Part shown: piece after piece, positions 47,010 to 59,350 of the stretch
Layout of the letters: each line of letters begins with the position of its first letter
Position numbering within the stretch: the first letter of the stretch is position 1
Assembly (NCBI GenBank): GCA_963971285.1
Contig: OZ020257.1
Coordinates: forward strand, 10,368,602 to 10,432,601
Direction of reading: 5' to 3'
Length of the DNA stretch: 64,000 bases
From: Astropecten irregularis
Lineage: Eukaryota; Echinodermata; Asteroidea; Paxillosida; Astropectinidae
The notes under the pieces: generated by a model
What the model saw: the letters and a program-made list of their open reading frames with translations, nothing else
Told to the model about the DNA's origin: nothing
Database searches by the model: none
Made by a program: the position numbers and the translations under genes

Positions 47010-47325
47010 ATCACAGGTCAGTGCCCCCATACACTTCATCTTGCAGTAGTCAAACGCCATTAAAATGTTTTTATGTTTTCACATAATTAGGACAGCGACA
47101 TTGGTCTCCACATTATAGCCTAAATGATTATTTAAAGAAATTGTCGGTCCTTATAATGTGCACTATTTTAGCCCAATGACAACATTTTGTTTTTACAATT
47201 TTAAAACTATTTTTAATGTTCCTATTTACAGGTTGCGCATTCTCGCTATATTGGGGTTCTGTGCTTCAACACTTTGACTTGCTGTTCGGGCTGTGTGACT
47301 GTGGCCGTTCTTTCTGGTGATCCCT
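47010..47325. other. Extra segment of about 310 bp found only in U3
   Basis: Between GCATAGGCATCACAG and the GTTGTGATGACGG block, U3 carries sequence the other units lack. No inverted ends or clear duplication were found, so it may be an insertion, or ancestral DNA deleted from the others. Minus-strand frames are open through it, but none is recognised. Confidence 0.45.
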
Positions 47326-47584
47326 GGCTGTCCGAGGTTGTGATGACGGTAGTGTGTGTGAGTTCCAGAGACGTCTGTGAGTTCCTGGCACCGATGAAAT
47401 CCCGGTTGAGGCGGTGGCAGCGCTGACATATTCTCCATCCCCAAGTCGAATCAAACGGCGATTTTTTTTTATTATTTCATTGCATTTGCCAATTAATTAT
47501 ACCGTCTTATTAATTATCTTCGGACAAATTTCCTTATGTATTATTTATGAAAGTTTTGTTTCTAAATAAATATCATTGTTTCAT

Positions 47585-47870
47585 GTTCTTCCAGTATATG
47601 TGTACCTGCCTGACACTGTGCTATTTTGTCTGTTGCTGGTTTCCCCTCATTATCAGAGTCATATCCCGTCTTTTAGGCTTCTGCAATGCGCTTGACTATT
47701 GGACTTGAGCCTGTAAGTTTAACATACGTAACACAGGATATATTTCAGCATTCACTGTGGTGACTTTAAAAACAGGATATGTAGGGTCTTAAGGGTCGCA
47801 ATATTGATCCTGTTTTGACAAGGGCAACCGACAAAATAATGTGGACCATTATGTCATTATGGATGATTGC
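47585..47870 (-). pseudogene. Relic exon pair of an unidentified host gene (U3 copy)
   Basis: Same blocks as in U1 and U2. The first block has the DQYCDP stop but otherwise stays in frame through VFKVTTVNAEI. The tail block is more eroded. Confidence 0.3.
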
Positions 47871-49726
47871 TTAAGTGAGGGCGCCCAAACGAAACAAGCA
47901 GACTTGATAAGCACAGGAGTAGAACTTGGGACAAGTCTACTAGTTTCGGTGGAAACAATACAAAAAGACAAGTCAGAATGCATGTCAACCTAACACTGCG
48001 TCTGCAAGAATATGACTTGAAGTAAAGTATTTAGGAAATTAGTCGTACAGGATTAGGACTAGACTGAAAGTCTGCTTGCGGTCACTGGATAATGATAATT
48101 AAGATGAAGTTTGTCTGCCTGACAAATGTAGAAAATGCTTCATGATAGTGGATGAGCAACTAAACATGAACAAACCAGTAAATGCATGCAGTTACAACTT
48201 AAGAAAAGATAGTTTTTTTTGAAATATTTACATGTGAAATCAGAGGCGTAGATAACGGGGTCGTACATCCCAGAATTTCATTTCACATGAAACGTGCACA
48301 ACCGTACTATAAACTTACGACCAAGCTAGAGGATCACCCCCAGGTCTGAAGACTTGTCTATACGCCACTGTGTGCAATGGAGATTGTGAAGACCGAATGG
48401 GAGAATTTTGAGACGTTGGCGGCAGCAGACCGAAGTCTCATTTTTGCTTGCTCTGGGCATGCGCGCACAATTAATTGTGAGCATGCGTGCGCAATCAAAT
48501 TGAAGACCAAGCTCCAAAGTCTCCCATTGTACGAATCTTCTTGGGTTTTTACAGAGAATGGATTGTGACCGATCGCAACGAGTGAATCGAAACATAATTT
48601 ACTGAAAATGATAATCAAAATGCGGATGAATAGGGTGAACAAGAAATATAGTCTAGTATATTTTCCGGAATATGGCCACAATTTATTTCTTTAAGATTGA
48701 ATGTCTTAAAACAAAATACATTCACCAAACATGTTTCCACAGATGGTTGCAAAGATTATAAGATAATTTGGAAGTTTATCAGGTGGCATATCAATTTAAA
48801 GAATTGTTCATAATTCCACTTTAGCATTATACGTTGTTTCAGGTAAAATCAGCAAATCTACTCATTATACTAAACCATCAATAAGAGAATAGTTCGATGG
48901 GCTGTTATTTTTGAATGAGGGTTCCATGCATTTTAATATTTATATCAGTCACAATTTCAGCAACTGGGTTCACTGTCATTCTCAAACCTCGTACAAAAAG
49001 CCAACAGATACAAAGAATAGGAAATCAGCGATATAAACATGAAATGCCGAAAATGTAATATCATTAAATGAAAGTATTGGTTTTAATGTGTTCGGGCATG
49101 TTTTCTGCTTTCTGAAAATTTTGTTTTAAAGTATTATAATAATGTGTCTCGATACCAGTACCTGTCATAATTTATTTATACTACGCAAATGTTAATATTA
49201 ATATAGAAATATTAAAATATTGTAATTATAGTGTCGGAATTCGCAATTCCTTGTCTTTTATTTCCTTACTCACAACCATTAGCCGGAACAGATATAATAC
49301 ATTGATTAGAAATTCTGCACTTACCATGTGATGGTTTTAACCAGGTCAATCATTGCTTTTATTAAGGGCTGATATTTTGATCCAGAATGATAGTTTCCTT
49401 ATAGATTTGTCAACACTCCCCTCTAACTAAATGAAGGAATGTAAGATTGAAGTATGATTACTGTCAGGAATGTGATGCCTTCTGTTAATGTGTAATTTGA
49501 TACCATGTGGTGTAATCACAACCTTCATGACATCTTGATCCTCTCAATTGTTTCTTCCTTTTCAGCAAATCATTATAACAGTTGGTTTTATCATTAACTT
49601 TCAAACATTATCATGTTGATCCGAACTTCACGAAGATATTTTACCCCGAAAATCTCATAATCTTGTGAGGAAACGAACAGTTTATCCGAAACCAAAATGT
49701 AAGAGGTTTGTCTCAAAATTGTAATC
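47871..49726. other. U3 right end, no gene
   Basis: Array DNA matching U1 and U2. No supported gene; it contains the empty site of the U1 palindrome at about 48845. Confidence 0.5.
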
Positions 49727-50164
49727 TCCATAAAAAGCCTAACTTGTATGACAGCTTTAACCGACAATAGGGCTCCGCGCTCGAGCTATTAATAGAACAC
49801 GCCCTTTCTACTATAGTTTATGTTCGGACAAATTAAGTGCACAACGTTTTATACGTGTACTAAGTTGGGTATATGACGTACACTGACGTAATGGAAGATG
49901 GAACGAATCTTTATTTAAATTCAGTCTAATTGTTGTAAATAGAGCCTATGTGTCAAGCGAAATAAGCACTGTTAAACAAATCACCACAAATATAATATTG
50001 TTTGGCTCGTTTTGATTTCTGCAAGTGACAGATATACACAATATTATAATGGAATACATGTTTTTTTACGCTTTTTCAAATTTCAATGTTAAACAATATC
50101 ATCATTTTCCCACAGACCTATTCCCTCTAGAATCGCTCAGGATGGTTGTAGTATTTCGTTTTGT

Positions 50165-50977
50165 CTATTCGTAAAGTAAGAATCCACTGAATGTACCGTA
50201 GTAGAAGCCATACACTTTCCCGTTGACATGCAAATACACCTCGTCCTCATCTTGGAGGACAACCAACGCACTACTAGATACCTGTTCGTATTCACCTGAT
50301 GTAGAACTGTAGGCTCTGACAATGTAGACACCATTTATTACAAGACGTACATAGAGCTGATCACCAGGATACTTGGTCAAAGAGAACATAAAGACGTAGG
50401 TGCCCGGGATACTACATGTGAAGGTACCCGTCTCAAGACTGATGTTAGTACCCGGCGCAAGCGTCAATGTACTATCGAAGGGCATACCGGTCAGGCTACC
50501 GTGAGAATCAAAAACCGAAGTACGCTGCATTGTAAAAGCTACTCGGTGGTTGGTGGGTGCTTCCCCTCTGTTCCCCTTCTCACCCTTCACACCAATTCCC
50601 CCAGTTGCTCCAGCTAATCCTGGTGGACCGAGTGGACCCATCTTTCCGGGCACGCCCATGCCATCTTCCCCTTTAGGTCCAGGGTTCCCGGGCTCTCCTT
50701 GTTCACCCACGGCTCCAGTCTCCCCTCTGTCACCTTTGGGCCCTGGTAGACCAATTTCACCCTTTGGACCCACTGGTCCATAGGGTCCTGGTTGGCCTGG
50801 TATACCGGGGATGCCTGGTACTGCAGCAGGTCCCTGGCAGCACATTTGACCACACTCTGGAGCAGCATGATTCATATCACTATCTGCGGGAACAGTGTCG
50901 GTAATAGCAGCTTGTAGCTTGAGTAAATCGCATGTCAGGATGGAGACAACGAGGAGAAATGTCAGTCGCTTATGCAT
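50165..50977 (-). CDS. Secreted collagen-C1q domain protein, array gene 4
   Basis: 270 aa, intact, with the same head type as gene 3 (SHGSLTGMP, HVNGKVYGFYY). It differs at strand/loop positions such as RLVINGVYIVRAYSSTS against [17 protein letters not shown]. The stalk is closer to the consensus than gene 3 (GPK, GLP, GEP). A Cys replaces Ser16 within the signal peptide and should be harmless. Linker cysteines, N177-type sequon and the LLYE C-terminus are kept. The start codon again follows an acceptor-like AG. Confidence 0.9.
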   Translation of the reverse strand: MHKRLTFLLVVSILTCDLLKLQAAITDTVPADSDMNHAAPECGQMCCQGPAAVPGIPGIPGQPGPYGPVGPKGEIGLPGPKGDRGETGAVGEQGEPGNPGPKGEDGMGVPGKMGPLGPPGLAGATGGIGVKGEKGNRGEAPTNHRVAFTMQRTSVFDSHGSLTGMPFDSTLTLAPGTNISLETGTFTCSIPGTYVFMFSLTKYPGDQLYVRLVINGVYIVRAYSSTSGEYEQVSSSALVVLQDEDEVYLHVNGKVYGFYYGTFSGFLLYE

Positions 50978-51973
50978 CTAAATTTGAAGGGAATGTGGAG
51001 AACAATGTGCAGGGTTAGAAAGTTAAATCCGGTAAGAAATTAGTCAGCTATAAACAGAAAACGAAGGCGACAATCAAATCATATTATAACCCGCGTGGCG
51101 GATCTAGTTGGGATGACCCCCCCCCCCCCCCGTTCAGCAGCAGACTAATGTTGTTATTTATATCACTAAGTATGGAGATATGATTTTGGCTGAATTTGGT
51201 ACTTAAAAAGAACGTTCGTCCGAACGATTTAGTAGCATTTCGAAAGCGTGGTGTAACTGTGAAGGATTCGAAGGGGACAAGGTTATTTCGGCGGTATTTC
51301 TTCTATCCAGATGAACGAAGCGTAAAAAGGTACATGAAACAATGTCTGTAAGGAAGTTTAAGACCTTCACTTCTATTTAAAAGACACTCAATCTTAATTT
51401 CCTTGAAAAACCCAGCATCTGATGAACCAAGATTTCCCATGGCCATGGTGACTGTTTGCACTGTTTACGAACGGTTGAGTCCATTTCCTGTCTCAAACTC
51501 AATGAATTTTGTTGGAGGCCTTGCAAATCCTATACGCTGCCTTTAATTCCTGTATTTTTTCAAACCAGTGTATTCATTATTTCAAATTTTTCGTTCAACA
51601 AAGAATTAGTGGCCATGTCCAAATTCATTCTAGCTTCATTCTGTACGCCTCTCGAGCATTTTCAGGATTACAAACCTAATACAATGATCGACGGATAATA
51701 ATTACATGCTAATCGTTATAGGTCTATCTCCCAACGACGGAAATGTTGGTCATTTAGGAAAGCAACAAAATGTATAGATCCGCCCTGTAACGCACGCGCT
51801 TTGTGGAATGGGATCCAATCGTTGCATCTTATAACTATTGAAAAGAGAATTTAATGCAGCAATTTCCCAAATTTTTATGAATAATTACTGAGCCTTTGCG
51901 ATATTGGAATAGATTTAACCCACTGACGTGACCCCAGCTAGCTTGATGGGGTCTAGTGACATGACATCTGCAT
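50978..51973. other. U4 upstream region of C1q gene 4, no gene
   Basis: Conserved 5' flank with a C-run at about 51117-51131 and a deletion of the AAAGGCACGACC part seen in U3. No gene. Confidence 0.5.
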
Positions 51974-52330
51974 TAAAGGTAGTATCATACTTTGGTAAGA
52001 CACCAAAGCAGAAATGTTCACAGATTTACGTATAACTTACAGGGTATGAAGATGGTGGTGGTAGAATCATACCGTTAATTTTTTTCCCGCCTATAATGGT
52101 GTGTTTATCCAGAAATTAGTACAACAACGACCGAAAATCTTTTTGATATTTTAAAAGATCAAAAATAAAAGAGAAATTCACTGGTCGTTTTTTGTCTTTA
52201 CTGTTTTCTCAAAAATTGGGCACCGTATGGAACTGAAATTTTCCCAGATGACTATTACTGTATCGTCCTTTATATTTTTGCTCATGAATCTGTATTTCTT
52301 TGACAAAAACCAAAGTATGATATTACCTTT
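51974..52330 (+). repeat. TTAA MITE, family 1 (U4 copy)
   Basis: Ortholog of the U1 and U2 copies with both ends, followed by the B-box-like remnant. Confidence 0.8.
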
Positions 52331-52549
52331 AATAAGCAGGAGGTCGTGGTTTCTAATCCCACCCGAGCCGGCATATGAATTGTCAATGAATGTGCACTCA
52401 AAATGCACTGAGCACCCAATGTTGATACACGTCAATGAAGGACTCAACTAATTTGAATAATTCTATCACCCCGACGTCTTAGTAACAATGATAATTATTG
52501 CTGCGGTTTTGACTTTGCGAATTCTATATAATAAATTCAATACTTTTCT

Positions 52550-52940
52550 TTATCATGAAATAACCACACGGGAAACTGTCTGAATTAATCGTCAGGCTAA
52601 TGACAAGAGAACAAAAAAAATCTACTGGAGCGGGTGAATCCCGCTCCAGTAGATTGTTCTACTTTGTTTGAATAACAATTGTTTGAATAACCGGTGTTCC
52701 GGCGCCCGGAACACCGATTACCAGCTCATGAGCTACCAAGCACGGTGTTGTTGGTCTCCATATACATGTAATCAATTACAGTATCTCTTTTCGTTTGGCA
52801 GTTAGAAGTCAGAAACCACTCACATACCACTATATCCCAAGGAATCATTGAAGATACGTATACGCAGCATTAACAATGCAACAACCTAAGGAAACGCTAC
52901 ACGAGGAATTACTCAAAGAGGATATGGCTTATGTTATAAT
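52550..52940 (-). mobile_element. tRNA-SINE rearranged into two palindromes (U4 copy)
   Basis: The B-box region is replaced by two inverted duplications: TCTACTGGAGCGGG (52621-52634) with CCCGCTCCAGTAGA (52640-52653), and CGGTGTTCCGG (52692-52702) with CCGGAACACCG (52706-52716). Between them GTTTGAATAA is repeated. U2 has the simple SINE sequence here. Confidence 0.65.
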
Positions 52941-53661
52941 CAATATATCATCATTTACATGTCATTTCAGTACTGTGGGAAGCTTTGCAATGTTTGAGTA
53001 ATACCTGAGATAAAGATTTCAAAAGATTTAAAGATTGAGATGAACTGTATGACAGTTTCATCTTCTTGATTTATACAACTTTTCAAATTATTTTAATAAA
53101 AATAAAATGTATAAGTTGAATGTTTATTCCAATTATCATACTGAAGAAAAGAAGAGGGAACAAAACCTAAAAAGCGCAGGCCTATGGTGTTAGGCTAGCC
53201 CACTGAAGAAACAATGCAGTGCAAGCTACAATAGTTTATGAACTTTACAAAAATTGCAGAAAAAATGAATGAAATGTATGTAGTGCACGGAGACTGACAA
53301 CAGATTAAAATAATTATCAGGATGGAAAGTGCAATGGATTGGTGCATTGTAAGTGGTATAATTTATGTTGACTTTTCAAACTAATGTAAGATATCGATTC
53401 GCTGAGAGCCAGTGACAGGGAGTTCAATAGTTTGGGTTCAGTAAATCTAACAAAGAATTAGATGCCCTGTTTTGAGGAATGTGAACGAGTAGGTTAATTA
53501 AGACTCAGTTATTGTACAAACATTTACATATATAGACTGAGTAAGCAACTTTCAGTAGTATTTACACATGGAATGAGGCTCTTTTTTTGCACATTTCTCA
53601 AGATCAGTTGGGTATAAACCATGGACGATGCGTTTGTTATAATTCATCGACTATTTTTTTT

Positions 53662-53761
53662 CAGTCATTGAAAAGTGAACAATCCCGCTCCAGTCAATTT
53701 TTGTTTGTTCACTTTTCAATGACTTAAAATAACTCAGTCAGTTTCCCTTGTGGTTATTTCA
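53662..53761 (+). mobile_element. 100-bp SINE-tail insertion with 14-bp target duplication (U4 only)
   Basis: Flanked on both sides by CGACTATTTTTTTT (53648-53661, 53762-53775); U1 has a single copy of the site. The insert has a 20-bp inverted start (53663-53682 against 53705-53724) and then the SINE 3' tail ending GTGGTTATTTCA. The long duplication points to LINE-mediated retrotransposition. Confidence 0.75.
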
Positions 53762-53775
53762 CGACTATTTTTTTT

Positions 53776-55519
53776 GCAAGACAGTCGATTTATCTAAATT
53801 CGTTCGAAATTTCCCCACTCAATATTACAATATATTGATAGTAAGGGAGCTTGAGTACTAGCGAAGAGTAAAGAGTTTTAAGAACTTTGAAACGAACTTT
53901 ATGTTTAACTGTGTGTTAATTATTTTGAGAAACAAGTAAACTGCCGCAAACTGCTCATCGACCAAAATAATGAGCTAAAATACATAGCATGCTTGGAAAC
54001 AGGAGGAACTATACATTTGGACCCCATAGCAAGAAAGAACATGTTCTTGTAATCTTGTCGTTTTAGACTAACTCTTAGAATGTTCCTGCTATAGGATCAA
54101 AACGTCAAGCCCTCTTAACTCCAAATTTTCGGGGAAAAAAGAAGTTTTATCTAACACAATATCGAGATTTGACGGACGGATCACCGTGTTGTTTTAATAC
54201 TAAATCTGGAGGCTGTTGAGCCATTAACTTGTTTCAAACTTGAAGAGCACTTACCTTGCTAGAAATTGTCTTTCTTGATAATTGTACTGTCTCTCAATCA
54301 CCCTCTCTTTGTAGAATGATCTGCAAAGGTGAGATGGGATGTTTCTTGTGAACCAGGAAGCGGCCGCCTCAGCTTTTAAACTCACCACTGATTTCCTGAG
54401 CAGTGATCGAGTCAATTTGGCAGTGTGTGATTGGTTACCAGCGCTGTCAATCAAATATCGCGTACGGTGATCACAAACACATTAGAACAGTGACTTGTAT
54501 TTCACTGACAGATCATAATATTCACGTTTACGTACGAAGCAAGTGCATCCGCCATTGAAGTAGCAAGTAGCACGTACCATTGACTTACAGGTCATTACCA
54601 TAAATTATGTTAACGTATGGTATATAATGCATCCACCAGTTACTTGATTGACAGATGACAATGAATATGCATTAAGCAGTGTATATAACAGTGGTTTTGA
54701 TTGGATGGCATTTATAGACACACGTTAACTCAGTCCATGTATGCTTTGAGTTGTACTCTATACACTTGTCGTAATAAGGAAATATTCCGAACTTGTCGAC
54801 AGACAATGTATAAAGCAACCGTATATCCATACGGCAGTGCCTGTAAACTAAACATTGTACAAACCAATTTGTAGTCTATTCTGGAAACGTGACAATAGTT
54901 AATATGTCAATTCAAGTTTGTTTGGTTTTCAGTCACCGACATCGATTGGGTTCGTGCAATTGATTTATTGTGGAATTATGATAACCAGTTAACCTGGGAA
55001 TTTTGTGATTCTACCTTTTTGACTCGATATACAGTCGGCTTTAAATGACTCCATTGGCCTTCAAAGTGGAGGGACGCTTCCTGAAAAACTTACGGCTTGG
55101 AAAAAACATATTTTTTTTTCTTGGGGTGATTAGCAAATGTTCTTTTCGGCAAACTATTAAAAATTGTTACGTGTTTCAATGATTGAGATTTAAAGTAGAA
55201 TTCTCAGTATTGTTTCCAAACATGAGAGTCTCCCGGTTGGTGTAGTGCCACTGCTAAGTTTGTGGATTTTAACTCGATGGTCAAATATTTTATTTAGTTT
55301 GGCGCACCCATATAAAATGGCAGCGCCATCCGTAGCAATCGTCGTCAAAGCGCCACCACTCAGTATGAATACTGAGATCGGACAGAGGCTGTAAAACCTA
55401 TTTCATTTCTCTAGAGATAATGTTAAATGTTTGCTGTAAACGTCATTTCTAGGGCACTTAACACCCAGTATTACATTTATACTGCATGTAGTTTCTTATC
55501 CCGAGCCTGTGGCGTGCGC
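53776..55519. other. U4 array DNA, no gene; keeps the splice-donor segment
   Basis: Conserved unit DNA. The minus-strand donor segment ending TCTAGCAAG|GTAAGTG is at 54253-54400, as in U2, and is a candidate 5' exon for C1q gene 4. Nothing else recognised. Confidence 0.4.
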
Positions 55520-55630
55520 GTTTGCAACGCGTTGGCCAAGTTGTCGACAAACTGCCGCGCATTTTTCCACATGCGCAGTTTGTCGACAAAATTAATTCCA
55601 CGCATTGTGATTGACCAATGCGTTGCAAAC
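55520..55630. repeat. 111-bp fold-back (U4 copy)
   Basis: Complete outer (GTTTGCAACGCGTTGG) and inner (TTGTCGACAAACTG) arms. Confidence 0.7.
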
Positions 55631-56374
55631 TCATGGTGGCGCACTATTGTGAATCAGCCGTATTCGAATTACCCCTCTCCCCAAAATGTCTGACCCCAGC
55701 CCGACATTAATATAACCCAAGCCCTTACATTATATACACCCAGCCCAGCCGCAGTTTTAACCCTTGTTCGTTAACATCACATCCCTTGCCCTAGCCTTAA
55801 CCTTAGCCCCAGCCTTAACCATACAAGTCCCATGCCCTAATCCTCAAAGATAAAAACCTTGCCACAGACAACTTCCCTTTATTCTTCTGCGGTGTCAACC
55901 TTGCCTTTGCATTGTTTTCCCATACCAGCTGACCCCCTGTTGTTGTTGATTAATTGTATAATCTGTGATAGTTTCGGAAATATTTCATCAAAGAGGCATT
56001 TATAAAGGAATTTTGTGTATGGAATGTTCGGATAAAAGTTTAAACTTTTCCATGGAATGTACGTGCATATTCATGTCATCTAGAGATGTTTGTATCAGTA
56101 CATTTGCATATGCATCATCTCTGGCAGCTGTTCTAGGTTGTGACGACGGTTGCGTCTGTGAGTTCCAGAGACGTCTGTTAGTTCCCGATAGCGAATCATA
56201 CCAGTTGAGACGGTGAGGGCGCTGCGGCTGGACTCCACATTCTGCAGCCCCGAGTCCAATCGAACGGCGTTTTTTTATTATTTCATTACATTTGCCATTT
56301 ATTCATACCGTCTCATCTTCAGACAAATTTCCTTATATATCATTTGTCCAAATTTGTTTGTAAATAAAATATCA

Positions 56375-56660
56375 TTGTCTCATGTTCTTCCAGTATACAC
56401 GTATTTGCCTGACACTGTGCTATTGTCTGTTGCTGGTTTCCCTCATTATCAGAGTCATATCCCTTTTCTTGTAGGTTTCTGCCTTGCGCTTAACTATTGG
56501 ACTTGAGCCTGTACGTTTAACATACGTAACACAGGATGTATTTCAGCATTCACTGTGGTGACTTTAAAGACGGATATGTAGGGTCTTAAGGGTCGCAATA
56601 TTGATCCTGATTTGACAAGGGCAACCGACAAAATAATGTGGACCATATGTCATTACGGAT
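56375..56660 (-). pseudogene. Relic exon pair of an unidentified host gene (U4 copy)
   Basis: Shares with U1 both the DQYCDP stop and the one-base loss in the following block, and has a further stop in the tail block. Grouping with U1 agrees with the insertion pattern. Confidence 0.3.
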
Positions 56661-57104
56661 TATTGCTTAAGTGAGGGCGCCCAAACGAAACGAGCGGACT
56701 TGATAAGCACAGGAGTAGAACTTGGGACAAGTCTACTAGTTTCGGTGGAAACAATACAAAAAGACAAATCAGAATGCATGTCAACCGGACACTACGTCTG
56801 CAAGAATATTACTTCAAGTAAACTATTTAGGAAAGTAGTCGTACAGGATTAAGACTAGACTGAAAGTCTGCTTGCGGTCACTGGATAAGGATAATTAAGA
56901 TGAAGTTTGTCTACCTGACAAATGTAGAAAATGCTTCATGATAGTGGATGAGCAACTAAACATGAACAAACCAGTAAATGCATGCAGTTACAACTTAAGA
57001 AAAGATAGATTTTTTGAAATATTTACATGTGAAATCAGAGGCGTATAACGCGGGGTCGTATACATCCCCAGAATTTCATTTCACATGAAACGTGCACAAC
57101 CGTA

Positions 57105-58004
57105 TAGACCACGGGGCATGCCCGATTATTTTGCAGTTTCGTGACGCATATCACAGATCTACGTAAATTATACCTTAAACTACTCCAGAGGATGTCCCAA
57201 GACTCGCACATAAAATCCACAGTTGAGTGTTTTGCCAGTTTAAGCAAAAATAGCCATTTTACGTTCAAAATTTCGCTTTAAGAAACGGAGAAAAAACCAT
57301 TGCTTTTTAATGGCCAATCAACGAGGCCCTTATTACATCATGCATATTCAATAGGTAGTGGACCAATAGCAAAGCCCGTAAGAGAGAGCGTAGGCACCGC
57401 TGTTCGTGACAAGATATAGATGGCGGTGTCCACGAGCTCCTCGGACGCGGAATGAAGCCACGGTGGTTTCTGAAAGCTCTGGATTTTTTTTCTGTGAAAT
57501 TTTACATGATTTAGTCATTTTAGTGAGGCATTTATTTCTCACTTTGGTTTTTTTTTGTGGTATGAATAAAGCTGGAAAGGTGAAACTTCTTGATTGAAAT
57601 AGACCCCCACCCTGAGGCTGCGGATGGTTTAGAATCAAGGTTTCTGAATCTTAATAGGTCTGAAATTTATTTCAAATTACTTGACATTGCTTCAAACGTC
57701 ATATTTTGGTCGTAATAGTTTCCTTTTCCCGAGTCACACCTTTGAAGAATCTCAGCAACAAGGAATATTATCCCATTCACTTTGTACACGATTGGCCAAT
57801 TCCCGCCAATAGAGGGCGCTGTTTTTCAAAGGGGTAATTAAAATGGAAATATTTAATTAACTGGCAAATTTGGGATTGTGGATTTTGGTTTTTAATGATC
57901 CCTGAGGTTTTACCTATCAGTCTGTGGTGTTTCCACTTAGTTCCCAGGGGTGCGCCAAGAAACTTGTTTTCTGAGCACATTTTGAAGCCATGCCCTGTGG
58001 TCTA
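57105..58004. mobile_element. 900-bp inverted-repeat element at the U4/U5 junction
   Basis: Ends TAGACCACGGGGCATG and CATGCCCTGTGGTCTA are inverted with one difference. If TA is the target duplication this fits a Tc1/mariner-like non-autonomous element. It joins unit position about 48307 (U3 numbering) directly to the collagen part of a C1q gene, so about 2.4 kb of array DNA is missing around it. No transposase recognised. Confidence 0.65.
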
Positions 58005-58436
58005 GCCCTGGTAGACCAATTTCACCCTCTGGACCAAAGATCATATAGCGCTACGCGCAAGATGGATAACTGATCATAGGGCGCGTGGTAATTAGTATGG
58101 AAGTCGCCATTCTCCATACAAATTATACACGATCCTCCATTTTGGTGTGCAAATAGCGAGTAGTTTGTACACGGGACATATGGGAGCTGGGAGATTTATC
58201 AAAGAAAAGTGAAGTGTTAGGCAAAATGTTGGCCCGGATTAAAACCTATTGTTTATTGTAAATAGAAATCTTTGACATTGGTGTGAAGCAGCTGAACATG
58301 AAAACGGCGATTGTTGGTTAGTTGACCACACTCTGGAGCAGCAGCACTATCTGCGGGAACAGTGTCGGTAATAGCAGCTTGTAGCTTGAGTAAATCGCTC
58401 GTCAGGATGGAGACAACGAGGAGAAATATCATCTAA
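58005..58436 (-). pseudogene. Fifth C1q-collagen gene, fragment
   Basis: Only about 30 bases of the collagen stalk (58005-58034) and the signal-peptide and linker region (58321-58436) remain. The intervening 286 bp are unrelated, and the whole C1q head is gone. The signal-peptide end is itself shortened: the sequence jumps to CATCTAAATTTG without the MHKRLT start. Not functional. Confidence 0.8.
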
Positions 58437-58677
58437 ATTTGAAGGAAAATGTGGAAAACAAAGTGCAAGGGTACAAAAGTAAGGTCACCAAAAAAATAGT
58501 AAGCTTTAAACAGAAAACAAAGGCGACAATCAAATCATATTATAGCCGCGATCTATAGGCGGATATAGTTGGGATGCACCCCCCCCCCCCTCCGTTAAGG
58601 CACATCCTGGAAACCATTAAAGGGAGCTTATAGGATTGGCAAAGATGAGCGTTTTGGCTGAATTTTGTAAACAGAAG

Positions 58678-58830
58678 TGAAGGTCTTAAACTTCCTTACA
58701 GGCGTTGTTTCATGCACATGTACCTTTTTACGCTTTGTTCATCTGGATAGCAGAAATAGAATCCTTCACGGATACACCACGCTTTCGAAATGTTACTAAA
58801 TCGTTCGGATGAACGGTCTTTTTAAAAGAC
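58678..58830 (-). repeat. Inverted copy of the C1q 5'-flank block
   Basis: Reverse complement of the block at about 22450-22620 in U1 (and equivalents), containing CCTTACAG...GTTTCATG...TTCATCTGGATA. It is in the opposite orientation from its neighbours, which remain in array order: a local inversion. Confidence 0.7.
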
Positions 58831-59066
58831 ACTAAATCTTGATAATGACTTGATTTCCTTGAAAAAAAAAAGTCATCCGATTAACGAAGATTTCCCATGG
58901 TGACTGTTTGAACTGTTTAGGGCCTTCGATCTGTTGAGTCCATTTTCTGTCTCAAACTCAATAAAAAAAATGTTGGAGGTCTTCCAAACCCTGTACGCTG
59001 CCTTTATTTCCTGTATTTCTTCAAACCAGTGTTTTCCAATTTTTTGTTCAACGAAGAATTAAACAG

Positions 59067-59350
59067 GCACGTTCACACACACCAAAAAAGCGCGACTATT
59101 TGGGTATAGTCTCCCTTGCTGTTTGAACGGTGCACCAAAAAATACCGGTTTTTTATATTCCATCATGCAAGGCGGGCCCGCGAGTTTAGCACAGGATGCA
59201 TGCCAACTTCACGCTTCACTGCGTACGCGTAGTTTGATAGAAATCGTACCGGTACGATTTGGGTCGCGCTTTTTGGCCTGTGGGAACACGACAAAAAGCG
59301 CGACTAATTCGGTCGCGATTAGTCGCGCTTGTTGGTGTGTGTGAACGTGC
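59067..59350. repeat. 284-bp MITE in U5
   Basis: Ends GCACGTTCACACACACCAA and TTGGTGTGTGTGAACGTGC are perfect inverted repeats that continue into AAGCGCGACTA. Non-coding. Confidence 0.8.

Larger units (their letters stand above)
40028..49726. repeat. Tandem unit U3 (9.7 kb)
   Basis: Contains C1q gene 3, a truncated family-1 MITE with an adjoining deletion of about 560 bp, the solo LTR, the 311-bp type TTAA insertion, a private GGGTGC MITE and an extra segment of about 310 bp. Its left flank (GACGTACACTGACGTAATGG) is shared only with U4. Confidence 0.85.
49727..57104. repeat. Tandem unit U4 (about 7.4 kb, right end missing)
   Basis: Contains C1q gene 4, a family-1 MITE, a rearranged SINE, a 100-bp SINE-tail insertion and the splice-donor segment. 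It breaks off at CACAACCGTA, where a 900-bp inverted-repeat element begins; the last about 1.4 kb of the unit are lost. Confidence 0.85.
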
